Assembly (NCBI GenBank): GCA_017537745.1
Contig: JAFYKF010000005.1
Location: 1-39,226 of the forward strand
From: Candidatus Saccharimonadota bacterium
Lineage (GTDB): Bacteria; Patescibacteriota; Saccharimonadia; Saccharimonadales; Saccharimonadaceae
DNA length: 39,226 nucleotides
Direction: 5' to 3'
Positions within the stretch are counted from its first letter, which is position 1. Each line of letters opens with the position of its first letter. The notes below the pieces were generated by a model. That model saw only the letters and a list, made by a program, of their open reading frames with translations. It had not been told where the DNA came from and ran no database searches. A program made the position numbers and the translations under genes. Below, piece by piece: positions 29,497-37,700 of the stretch.

Positions 29497-30294
29497 ATGA
29501 ATATTTTCGAGGATATTGTAAAAAGTGGGCTCTTCGAGCGTATTATCTGGGCAATACTTGTTATTATACTAAGCTGTACGATCTATGCTATCACCTCAAA
29601 ATTTTTCAAAGCTAAAGAAAAGAAGAACTCCAAAATTCTAAGCAGTAAAAAGAATAAAACATACCTTCGGATGTTTCGCAACATTATAGGAGCTGTTCTA
29701 GGTGTTGTCACTTTTCTTACTATACTCCAAATCTTTGGTGTCAATGTTAGCTCTATGCTTGCTGGCGTTGGTATCGCTTCAATCGTTATCGGTTTCGCCC
29801 TTCAAGACGCTCTGAAAGACATTATTCGTGGTTTCGAAATCATTTCGGACGGTTATTATGATATTGGCGACTATGTCAAATATGGCGACACAGTTGGGGA
29901 AGTCCTATCTATCGGGCTTCGCACAACTAAAATTCAAGATATGAATTCGATGAACATTGTTTCTATTGCCAACCGCAATATCGATCAAGTTGAAGTTGTT
30001 TCTGAATATATTTATATTACCGTTCCGCTACCGTTCGAAATTAAACCAGATGCTGCCGACCTCCTCATGACCGAAATTGCAAAAGAAGTTAAAAAACAGA
30101 AGGACGTTGAATCCTGTGAATACCAAGGCCTTAACTCTATTGCAGAATCCACCCTAAACTATCAAATTGCTCTCACCTGTGATCCGGCCAACAAACTGAC
30201 AGTTAATCGTGAGGCACTGCAGGTTATCGTGAGGGTTTTGGCTGCCCATAAGCTTCGCTTGCCATATAACCATCTTGTTGTCCACGGAAAATAG
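29497..30294 (+). CDS. mscS: MscS-family mechanosensitive channel
   Basis: A small-conductance mechanosensitive channel that releases solutes on hypo-osmotic shock. The 265 residues contain three membrane helices (about 12-33, 57-77 and 80-103). The pore helix VSSMLAGVGIASIVIGFALQDALKDIIRGFEII has the Gly/Ala pattern of MscS TM3. The beta domain begins YYDIGDYVKYGDTVGEVLSIGLRTTKIQDMNSMNIVSIANRNI, closely matching the family consensus (PFxVGDxIxxxGxxGxVxxIxLRxTxI). A C-terminal alpha-beta domain completes the vestibule. It is transcribed from its own leaderless promoter. Confidence 0.92.
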   Translation: MNIFEDIVKSGLFERIIWAILVIILSCTIYAITSKFFKAKEKKNSKILSSKKNKTYLRMFRNIIGAVLGVVTFLTILQIFGVNVSSMLAGVGIASIVIGFALQDALKDIIRGFEIISDGYYDIGDYVKYGDTVGEVLSIGLRTTKIQDMNSMNIVSIANRNIDQVEVVSEYIYITVPLPFEIKPDAADLLMTEIAKEVKKQKDVESCEYQGLNSIAESTLNYQIALTCDPANKLTVNREALQVIVRVLAAHKLRLPYNHLVVHGK

Positions 30295-30311
30295 CCCACC
30301 CACCCAAAATA

Positions 30312-30320
30312 TGGTATAAT
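30312..30320 (+). promoter_or_regulatory. extended -10 promoter of ileS, leaderless
   Basis: TGG-TATAAT (hexamer 30315-30320) ends exactly 6 nt before ATG 30327, with no RBS. It shares ATATGGTATAAT with the pilT and argS promoters. Confidence 0.8.
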
Positions 30321-30326
30321 AATAGA

Positions 30327-33300
30327 ATGAAATATAGAGCTGGGGAGCGCCGCAAGGCCATCGAATACGAAAAATCACTCGTCGAGTGGTGGAAAAAGAA
30401 TAAAACATTTGAACAATCGGTCGAAAGTCGCCCGATTGATAAATCCTACGTTTTTTATGATGGACCACCGTTTATTACTGGTAATCCTCATCACGGCACA
30501 CTACTGAGCTCAATCGTTAAGGATGCTGTACCGCGTTACTGGACCATGAACGGCTACCGCGTCGAGCGCCGTTGGGGCTGGGACTGCCACGGTCTCCCGG
30601 CTGAAAATTTTGTCGAAAAACAGCTCGGCATCACTGACCGTCGCGAAATCGGCACTAAATGGTCGCTTGAAGATTACATTACTAAAGCTCGCGAATCCAT
30701 GGTTGCTAATTCCGAAACTTGGCGCTCTACCATCGACCGTATCGGGCGCTGGGTAGATTTTGATAATTGTTATCGCACCATGAACAAAGACTTTATGGAA
30801 TCCGTCTGGTGGGCATTTAAACAGCTCTACGAGGCGGGGAAAATCTACGAAGGTCGCAAAGTTTTAATGTATGACACCAAGTTCGCAACGCCAGTCAGTA
30901 AAGCCGAAGTCACCATGGACAACGACGCCTACCAAACCGTCACCGACCCTAGTGCATATGTTAAATTTAAATCTACTACAGACGATTATTATTTCTTAGC
31001 ATGGACTACCACCCCGTGGACTTTGATGGCCAACCGCGCGTTAGCAGTAAATCCAGACATGGAATATGTCAAAGTTAAAGTTGGCAAAGAGATCTATATT
31101 GTCGCTAAATCGCGTGCAAAAGCTATTTTCAATGAAGAAAACGAGCGGGTGACAGGTGCGGAGGGGGACCCCCGCGAGCATCAGCGAGTGGGGGAGGAGA
31201 GCACCTGGCAGGACCCGCTCTGTATTATCAAAGGCAAAGACCTTGAAGGCCTCAAATATGAATCTCTAGACGGTACCATTTGCCAAGTCTTTACCGCCGA
31301 CTTTGTCGGCTCTGAAGAAGGCACTGGTATTGTCCATATTGCTCCCGCCTATGGCGAAGACGACTACGAACTATATAAGCAACATGGCCAGCAGGACCCG
31401 TCCAACGATGATTCTATTGGCTTTGTTGATGTTTTAGACGAAAACGGTTACTATATCAAAGAATATGCCGACAAGCTTCACAAATTAGGCGTCCGTGATA
31501 CCGATGAACACGGTATTCAAATTTGGGCCGCCAACAAATTCATCGCCAAGTGCCTTGAGGAAAAAGGAATTGTCTACAGGATTGAATATATTCAACACGA
31601 ATACCCTTTTAACCCTAGAAGCAAAGAGCGCATCATGTACCGCGCCTTCCCATCTTGGTTCTTTGATATTGAAAATCAAAAATCCCTCATGCTTGCCGAA
31701 AACGAAAATATCAATTGGTTCCCAGATTATTTGAAACACGGCCGCTTTGCTAAGAACATTGAGCAGGCCCCCGATTGGAATTTGAGCCGTGATCGTTTCT
31801 GGGCCACCGCCATGCCAGTCTGGAAATCTAAAGAGGGAACGGTACTCGTTATTGGCTCATATGATGAATTAAAAAAGTATTCTGGCAAAACGTTAGAAGA
31901 TTACCATCGTCCTTGGGTCGATCAAATTGAATTTGACGCTTATATAGTAGGTGGGCGGGTGGTGCCGTCGGAGGGGGACCCCCACGGAACCTTTAGTGAC
32001 GTGGGGGAGGAGACGGCGACAGGACCCGCCCGTCTAGAACATTTTGTCAGAATCGAAAAGGTCCTCGACTGCTGGTTCGAATCTGGCTCCATGCCTTTTG
32101 CCCAGCTTCATTATCCATTTGAAAACAAGAAAAAATTTGAACAAAACTACCCAGCCGACTTTATCGTAGAATATGTTGGCCAAGTCCGCGCCTGGTTCTA
32201 TTATGTCCACGCCGTTAACACTGCATTGGCAGAAATCGGCGCCTTTGGCGAAAAGGCTAAAAAAGGTCACAAAAACGCCTACAAGAACGTCATCACTACT
32301 GGCACCTTGGCGGGCAACGATGGCCGCAAAATGAGTAAATCCCTCGGCAACTTTACCGACCCAAATCTCTTGATGGATCAGTATTCTGCCGACGCTCTTC
32401 GTTTCTTGTTCCTTAGCTCCCCAGTCCTCTCCGGAGAGGATTTTGCCCTTCTCGATAAAGACGTCTCCGACATTAACCGCAAGCTTGCCATGCTCTGGAA
32501 TGTCTACGACTTCTTCACTACCTACGCCGAAATCGACAGCATCAATAGCGAGGACCTGGAAGACATACTTTCGAGGAGCATACGTGACGAAGCGTTCCGA
32601 GAAGGTATGCTTCCAAATCCTCTAGACCGCTGGATTATTTCTCGCATGTATGAGCTCAGAAACGAAATCACCGAAGGCATGCAAGAATACAACATTCCAA
32701 AAGCCCTTGACGGTCTTCTTCCGTTTATCGACGACCTCAGTAACTGGTTCGTTCGCCGTTCTCGCCGTCGTTTCAGCAAAAATGACGACCAAGACGACAA
32801 ACAGGCCGCCTACGCAACCTTGTACTACGTTCTAATCTATACTTCTAAAATCCTTGCCCCATTTGTACCATTCTTGGCCGAGGAGCTTTATCAAAAGATG
32901 ACCGGCGCAAACAAATCGGTTCATCTTGAATCCTGGCCTAAAGCCGGCAAGATAGACCAAGAAGTCATAGATAGAATGGCCGAAACCCGCCAAATCATTA
33001 CGGATGCTCTTGCTCTCCGTATGCAAAAGTCCGACACCGAAGAGCAAATCAAGGTGCGCCAACCACTGGCAAGCCTCGTCTACGCAGGTGATAAACTGCC
33101 AGAATTTTACGAACAAATCATCGCCGAAGAAGTGAACGTCAAAAAAGTTAAAAACGGCAAGAAACTTAAGCTCGACAAAACTTTGACCAACGAGCTCAAA
33201 AGGGAAGGTTATGCCCGCGATCTTATTCGCGCCATCCAGTCCGCCCGCAAGAACGCCAAACTAAATATGGATGATCGTATCAAACTCTCACTTTCGATAG

Positions 33301-33437
33301 ACCTACCCAAAGGTTTTGAGGATCTTGTTAAATCCGAGACTCTCACCGACTCTTTCGAAAAGGATGCTAACTTCGCTCACGATGAAATTGCCAAAGTCGC
33401 CGGCGATAATGTCACTATCTCACTTGAGAAAATCTAA
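30327..33437 (+). CDS. ileS: isoleucyl-tRNA synthetase, type 2 (eukaryote/archaea-like), with two palindromic insertions
   Basis: IleRS charges tRNA-Ile and edits mischarged Val. The HIGH motif is NPHHGTLL (H55-H56-G57); RRWGWDCHGLPAENFVEKQLGI marks the type-2 branch shared with eukaryotes and archaea, which is often less sensitive to mupirocin. The editing domain has WTTTPWTLMANRALAV and GTGIVHIAPAYGEDDYEL. KMSKS lies at 668-672 (GRKMSKSLGNFTDP). The anticodon-binding domain contains NWFVRRSRRRF. The 1036 residues include two GC-rich stretches, at about 273-298 and 543-569, coded by related palindromic DNA elements. They fall in surface regions before the KGKDLEGL strand and before the LDCWFESGSMP motif, so function is probably kept. 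Confidence 0.95.
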   Translation: MKYRAGERRKAIEYEKSLVEWWKKNKTFEQSVESRPIDKSYVFYDGPPFITGNPHHGTLLSSIVKDAVPRYWTMNGYRVERRWGWDCHGLPAENFVEKQLGITDRREIGTKWSLEDYITKARESMVANSETWRSTIDRIGRWVDFDNCYRTMNKDFMESVWWAFKQLYEAGKIYEGRKVLMYDTKFATPVSKAEVTMDNDAYQTVTDPSAYVKFKSTTDDYYFLAWTTTPWTLMANRALAVNPDMEYVKVKVGKEIYIVAKSRAKAIFNEENERVTGAEGDPREHQRVGEESTWQDPLCIIKGKDLEGLKYESLDGTICQVFTADFVGSEEGTGIVHIAPAYGEDDYELYKQHGQQDPSNDDSIGFVDVLDENGYYIKEYADKLHKLGVRDTDEHGIQIWAANKFIAKCLEEKGIVYRIEYIQHEYPFNPRSKERIMYRAFPSWFFDIENQKSLMLAENENINWFPDYLKHGRFAKNIEQAPDWNLSRDRFWATAMPVWKSKEGTVLVIGSYDELKKYSGKTLEDYHRPWVDQIEFDAYIVGGRVVPSEGDPHGTFSDVGEETATGPARLEHFVRIEKVLDCWFESGSMPFAQLHYPFENKKKFEQNYPADFIVEYVGQVRAWFYYVHAVNTALAEIGAFGEKAKKGHKNAYKNVITTGTLAGNDGRKMSKSLGNFTDPNLLMDQYSADALRFLFLSSPVLSGEDFALLDKDVSDINRKLAMLWNVYDFFTTYAEIDSINSEDLEDILSRSIRDEAFREGMLPNPLDRWIISRMYELRNEITEGMQEYNIPKALDGLLPFIDDLSNWFVRRSRRRFSKNDDQDDKQAAYATLYYVLIYTSKILAPFVPFLAEELYQKMTGANKSVHLESWPKAGKIDQEVIDRMAETRQIITDALALRMQKSDTEEQIKVRQPLASLVYAGDKLPEFYEQIIAEEVNVKKVKNGKKLKLDKTLTNELKREGYARDLIRAIQSARKNAKLNMDDRIKLSLSIDLPKGFEDLVKSETLTDSFEKDANFAHDEIAKVAGDNVTISLEKI
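31143..31220 (+). mobile_element. in-frame palindromic insertion A within ileS
   Basis: A 78-bp dyad: GAGCGGGT (31143-31150) pairs with ACCCGCTC (31213-31220), CAGGTGC (31153-31159) with GCACCTG (31201-31207), and CCCCC (31169-31173) with GGGGG (31190-31194). It is far more GC-rich than the surrounding gene. It encodes a peptide with EGDP...VGEE...DP in the ileS frame. It shares GGAGGGGGACCCCC, GTGGGGGAGGAGA and CAGGACCCGC with insertion B. Confidence 0.8.
31953..32031 (+). mobile_element. in-frame palindromic insertion B within ileS
   Basis: A 79-bp dyad: GGGCGGGT (31953-31960) with ACCCGCCC (32024-32031), GCCGTC (31964-31969) with GACGGC (32012-32017), and CCCCCACG (31979-31986) with CGTGGGGG (32000-32007). 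It encodes SEGDP...DVGEE...GP in the same frame as insertion A. The outer arms differ between A and B, but each arm change is matched on the opposite arm, as expected for a maintained hairpin. Confidence 0.8.
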
Positions 33438-33444
33438 AAAAGTG

Positions 33445-33487
33445 GACCTCTAAGTTTTAGCTAGAAAAAACGAAGAGGTCTTTTTTT
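33445..33487 (+). terminator. intrinsic terminator after ileS
   Basis: GACCTCT (33445-33451) pairs with AGAGGTC (33474-33480), with an inner GTTTT/AAAAC pairing, followed by seven T residues. The rest of the stretch to 33558 is AT-rich and shows nothing else. Confidence 0.85.
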
Positions 33488-33558
33488 AAATTTGTTTACG
33501 AAGTTCCAAATTTCCTCTGGAAATTTGACAAAATAACAATAAATAAGCATAAAAGGTA

Positions 33559-33587
33559 TTGACAAAAAACACAATGTGTGCTATACT
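33559..33587 (+). promoter_or_regulatory. strong promoter with a small palindrome, driving the 50-aa gene
   Basis: TTGACA (33559-33564), 17-bp spacer and TGC-TATACT (hexamer 33582-33587). ACACA-A-TGTGT (33569-33579) lies within the spacer and could be an operator. The leader of about 75 nt is A-rich and nearly free of structure. Confidence 0.82.
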
Positions 33588-33670
33588 CAAATCAAGTTAG
33601 AAAACAAAACAAACATTCTAACAAATAAAAACCAAAATAAAAATAATAAAAACAAAAAGGAGCAAAAATA

Positions 33671-33823
33671 ATGGCGAAACAGTACGAAAACTATAACAAT
33701 TTCATAGATATAGGTTTTAGTGCCCCGCCAGCAAAAAAGATTAGTGGCGAAACCCAGAAGAGAATCGATCGCTTTATGCAAAGGCATCTAGGCGCAGCTG
33801 CCCTCCAAGGATATAACCACTAA
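33671..33823 (+). CDS. small 50-aa protein, unknown
   Basis: Not recognised. The frame from ATG 33671 to TAA 33823 encodes 50 residues starting MAKQYENYNNFIDIGFSAPP and ending LGAAALQGYNH. The protein is basic (AKKISGETQKRIDRFMQRH) with a predicted helix in the middle, no membrane segment and no cysteine. AAAGGAG at 33656-33662 has ideal spacing (8 nt), and a strong promoter stands upstream, so it is probably a real and well-expressed small gene. It precedes the acidic protein and giant surface-type protein, but a terminator at 34000 separates them. Function unknown. Confidence 0.72.
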   Translation: MAKQYENYNNFIDIGFSAPPAKKISGETQKRIDRFMQRHLGAAALQGYNH

Positions 33824-33999
33824 TCATACAAAACAGAAAAACTAAAAGAAAGGAATAAAATCGCAAACAAAATAATATCAAGCTTAAACGAAAGGATCAC
33901 CAATGTAATATACGATTATAATAAATTCAATTTTATCTATAGTACAGCAATTATATTTATAGGAGCTTTATAAATGTAAAAGACTAGCCATAAATATCT

Positions 34000-34028
34000 A
34001 AAAAACCGAACAACATGTTCGGTTTTTT
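34000..34028. terminator. intrinsic terminator between the small gene and the acidic-protein gene
   Basis: A perfect 12-bp stem AAAAAACCGAAC/GTTCGGTTTTTT with loop AACAT. The A/T symmetry allows function in both directions. It ends the transcript started at 33587. Confidence 0.9.
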
Positions 34029-34053
34029 GATGGGAAAAATCATAAAAATTCTC

Positions 34054-34082
34054 TTGACCATTAATAATGCTCGTGCTAAACT
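34054..34082 (+). promoter_or_regulatory. promoter of the acidic/giant protein operon
   Basis: TTGACC (34054-34059), 17-bp spacer and TGC-TAAACT (hexamer 34077-34082). A leader of about 33 nt contains AAAGG before ATG 34122. Confidence 0.78.
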
Positions 34083-34121
34083 AAGAACAAAAGGAAATTA
34101 CACAAAGGAAAGGTCATTTTT

Positions 34122-34718
34122 ATGGACAACACTAACGTTACGGTGCCACAAACCGACACCACTGATATTACTAGCGATGCAGCTGCTCAGCCAACTGCCA
34201 CTGACGCAACTGCGCCAATCTCTACACCGGTCCAAGATGCTCCAGCCCAAGACGACACCCAGGATGACGTCCAAGATGATGCTCAGGGCGATGACCCTGC
34301 TCAGGGCTCAATGTCCGTGAATGACCTCACCAACGAAGAAGCAATCAATTTGTTTGTCCAAGGCATCATGGAAGAAAAAGGCGTGTCAGAAGGCAGCGAA
34401 GAAATCCAGTCCGCCATTTTCCAAGATTTAAAAAACAAACTTCTCCAAGAACTTGACCGTTCCTTAATTGCCGAACTTCCAGATGACAAAATCGACGAGC
34501 TAAATAAAATGGCCACCGAAGAGGGCCAAATCGATCCAGAAATCATTGCCAACATGATAGAAGAAGCTGGTCTCAACTCTGCAGAAATTATTGGTGTCAC
34601 CATGGCCCGCTTCCGCGATCTTTATTTAGGAAATATCTCAGCATCAGAAGATGATTTAACCACGTCAGACGATTTGGAATCGGAAGAAACACAAATCGAA
34701 GAGGAGGTGGAGCAATAA
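34122..34718 (+). CDS. acidic helical protein, partner candidate of the giant protein
   Basis: A 198-residue, strongly acidic soluble protein. The N-terminal 65 residues are low-complexity (Thr/Ala/Pro/Asp, with QDDTQDDVQDDAQGDD). A helical domain follows (about 70-170: LTNEEAINLFVQGIMEEKG...LLQELDRSLIAELPDDKIDELNKMA...IIANMIEEAGLN). This helical part resembles the DUF5663-type domain known from Patescibacteria, an assignment made from memory of the pattern only. The C-terminus is again acidic. There is no signal peptide, membrane helix or cysteine. The next gene starts 1 nt after the stop, with GAGGAGG inside this gene, so they are co-translated. A chaperone-like or assembly partner role is possible but unproven. 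Confidence 0.78.
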   Translation: MDNTNVTVPQTDTTDITSDAAAQPTATDATAPISTPVQDAPAQDDTQDDVQDDAQGDDPAQGSMSVNDLTNEEAINLFVQGIMEEKGVSEGSEEIQSAIFQDLKNKLLQELDRSLIAELPDDKIDELNKMATEEGQIDPEIIANMIEEAGLNSAEIIGVTMARFRDLYLGNISASEDDLTTSDDLESEETQIEEEVEQ

Positions 34719-34719
34719 A

Positions 34720-37700
34720 ATGGCACCTAATAGCACTAATATGGCCCCAACTGGGGGCGCTGGAGCCGGCCAAAACATGGCCAACGCTCCGGCGCCTGGA
34801 GCTCCAACGAACAATTCGGAAACTCCAGCAAACAATCCAGAGGCACAAGAAGTTGATAGAAAAACCGCCGAGAAACTCGGTGAAGCTGCAATCCGTGCTG
34901 CTATGTCAGACGAGGAAAAAATCGCCGATGTACTCGGCGGAGCGACAGTTTTAACTGACGTAGATAAAACCGCTCGTGACAATCTCGTTCTTGAAGCTGT
35001 TGAAAAAAGAAATGCAAAAGATAGAAGTAGAAAATTCTCCATTTCTAAAGCCGCTATCGGCCTTTCTTATATTCCTATGGTGGGTCCATATTTAAATAGC
35101 ATCGCAATGTCACTCCCAACCGCAATCTATCGGGCTAAGGCTGCGAAGGCTATTGACGCAACGGGTAACCTCGAAGATGCCTACAAGGCCTTAGGCGTCG
35201 AATTTACTGGTAGCAAAGCGATTTCCAGCGACAGCGCAAAAGAAACCGAAAAAAGAGCCAAGCTTGCCATCGAAGAAGCTGGCCTCTCAGAAGGTGAGAC
35301 AACCATAGATTCCAGCAAAAGTGTCTCCCTAGCTCAGGGTGAAAGCATTACAAAGGTTGAAGAGCCTGTTCAGCAGACAATTAAGGCCGCATATATTACG
35401 CTCTTTGAGCAAACTCAAAGCGCAAAGGACGAAAAAGCCAAAAAAGCAGCTTGGGATAATTATAGTAAGACCATTTCCGATTTACAAAAATCAGGTGCCT
35501 TTGGTGACGAAAAAACTAAGAGTAAAATTCTCGAATCCGGCATAGTGAGAACCCTTATTGGTGATCACAGCAAACGCGAAATCACTTCGATGGAGGCAAT
35601 TCATGAAGCCGCTAGAGGCGTAGCATCCTTGGCCGAAAATGGTATCGGCAAAAAGAATCTCGAAAATTATCTTGACAAGAATTTCACCTTGTACCACGCC
35701 AAAGGTATGAAAGAAGGTATTCATACTAAGCAAAAAGTTGATAACATCGCTTCAGCGGTCGCTATCGGCGGCTTAGTTGGTGGGGTTGCCTATTCGGTAC
35801 TAATGCGCGAAGGTCGAAAGGGAGCCAATACCCTTATCGGTAAGGCAGTTAATTCGCTTTCGTCCACCGCTAAAGCTGGTGCATTGGGTGCTATTGCGGG
35901 CGGTGTCTTTGGTGGTATTCGTGGTGCTAGCCGAGCCCGAGCAACTGTATCCAGGAATGAAATAGAAGATATTACGAGCGGTAGAGAAATCGAAACTGCA
36001 GAAAAAACAGCAGAAACAGCAACTGAAACGTCAACTGAGGCTGAAACCACTACTGGCACCCCTACACCATCGACCGAACAGGCACCCGTTCAATCCGCTC
36101 ACGAACAAAAGCGTCCAGTTAATGCAAAAGCCGTAGTCGCCAATGTATTGTCTTTCACTAATACAATCAAGAAAAAGGCTTCCAAAGCTGAAGAATATGC
36201 CAGAAAAATTAACGAATTACGTGGCCGCAAAGATGCCGCCGACATTTATGACGAACTAGGCGAAAGAATCGCCCAGGTCGAATCGGGCGGCACGCCAGAA
36301 CAAAGAGCGCAATTGTTGTCCACGATTGAAGATGTCATGGCCCGCAATCAAGTATCAGCATCACAGAAGATTGATTTGATCAGATTTAGTGGCGGCAATG
36401 TTGCCAAAGAGCGCCGCTTACTTGCCGAAAGAATGGTTGCCGCTAGGAAGCTTCTAGAAGCACAAGGTGCCTTTACCCTCAACGCAGAAAGCATTGCTAA
36501 CAAAGTCAAATCTTACGAAGACATGCAAAAAGCAGCCAATGCCGAAAAGCGTAAATATATGGCTAGACAAGTTGCCGTAGATACAATCGCTGGCGCAATC
36601 ACCGGTGGTACAATCGGTGTTCTTGCGTCGGTCATACGTGAGGCTGTGACTCCAGTTGTGTCATCTACCATGACTAAGCTAAAAGGTGAAAAAGAAAGCA
36701 AAAATAATAATCAACCCGAGCAGCCAAATAAAGAATCACTCAATGATAAAGTAAAGAGCGAGGTTGAAAAAGCAAGAAAAGCTAGTGCAACAGAAGAAAA
36801 TGAAGAGCAAACGAGTGTAGATACAGACAGAAACGGAGACGGCGGTGGCACACCAAAAGGGGCAACATTTAATATAGATAAACGGAGTCAGAGGCTTGCC
36901 CGCCAAGACCCGCGACAGGTAGCCATGCGAAATCAGCGCCTGAATAATCAGGCCTCGAATAGCCAAGATCCACGTCTAGCTGCTTTGCGCAAAAGTCAAG
37001 ACCCACGCTTGGCCGCCCTACGCAATCCTAGCTTAGCCCGAAAGCGTCTAATGGGCGAAGAACCTTCAGGCGACGACAACGTTGAGTTTGAAAAGGTATT
37101 AGCAAATAAGCGTGCCGCGGTTCTTATCGAGGATGACCCAAGCAAAGAAGGTCTAACACTGGGTAGAGATCTGAACAAAAACGGCATTCTAGACGAAGGC
37201 GACGAAATAATATATGACGAAAACAACGGCACTGGCATCAATCTATCCGACAAAGCAACCTTTGTTGAAGCAAGAGCAAAGCTAGCAGAGCAGGGCATTG
37301 ATCTAAAACGAGAATCAATCAGCGTCAATAGTTACGAACCAACCTCTGTTGGTGAATATCTACAAAAAGCCGAGAACGTCGTTGATAATTCTGGTGGCAT
37401 AGACTGGAGTAGAAGCTCTGGCAACATTGTTTCCTTCGGTCAACCTATTTCTAACAGCATCGGCGGTGACGGTCCAGAAACTTACTCAATCCCAGTCTGG
37501 GGCCTAAATGGTAATGACATTCCGGAAGGCACCAAATTATATATTGACTTAGATGGAAGTGGCTCAGGTGGAGCACTAGAATTTGACATCGTAGACGGCA
37601 GAGCCGTAGTTCCAGCCGGGTTGTTAGACACTAGTAATGTAGACAACCTCGGCACTGCCGGCTTCCTTGGTACCGCCCGCATCGGCGTGATGGATGGCAA

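Larger units (their letters stand above)
33824..34121 (+). other. gene-poor stretch with RBS-ATG-TAA sites and a possible non-ATG peptide
   Basis: Very AT-rich. AAAGGA-6nt-ATG-TAA is at 33891-33908 and AGGAG-8nt-ATG-TAA at 33961-33979: two well-placed start-stop pairs. A frame from ATC 33860, preceded by AAAGAAAGGA, runs 36 codons to TAA 33970 and would encode a hydrophobic-ended peptide (FIYSTAIIFIGAL), but it lacks a normal start. The terminator at 34000-34028 and the next promoter complete the stretch. Confidence 0.45.
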
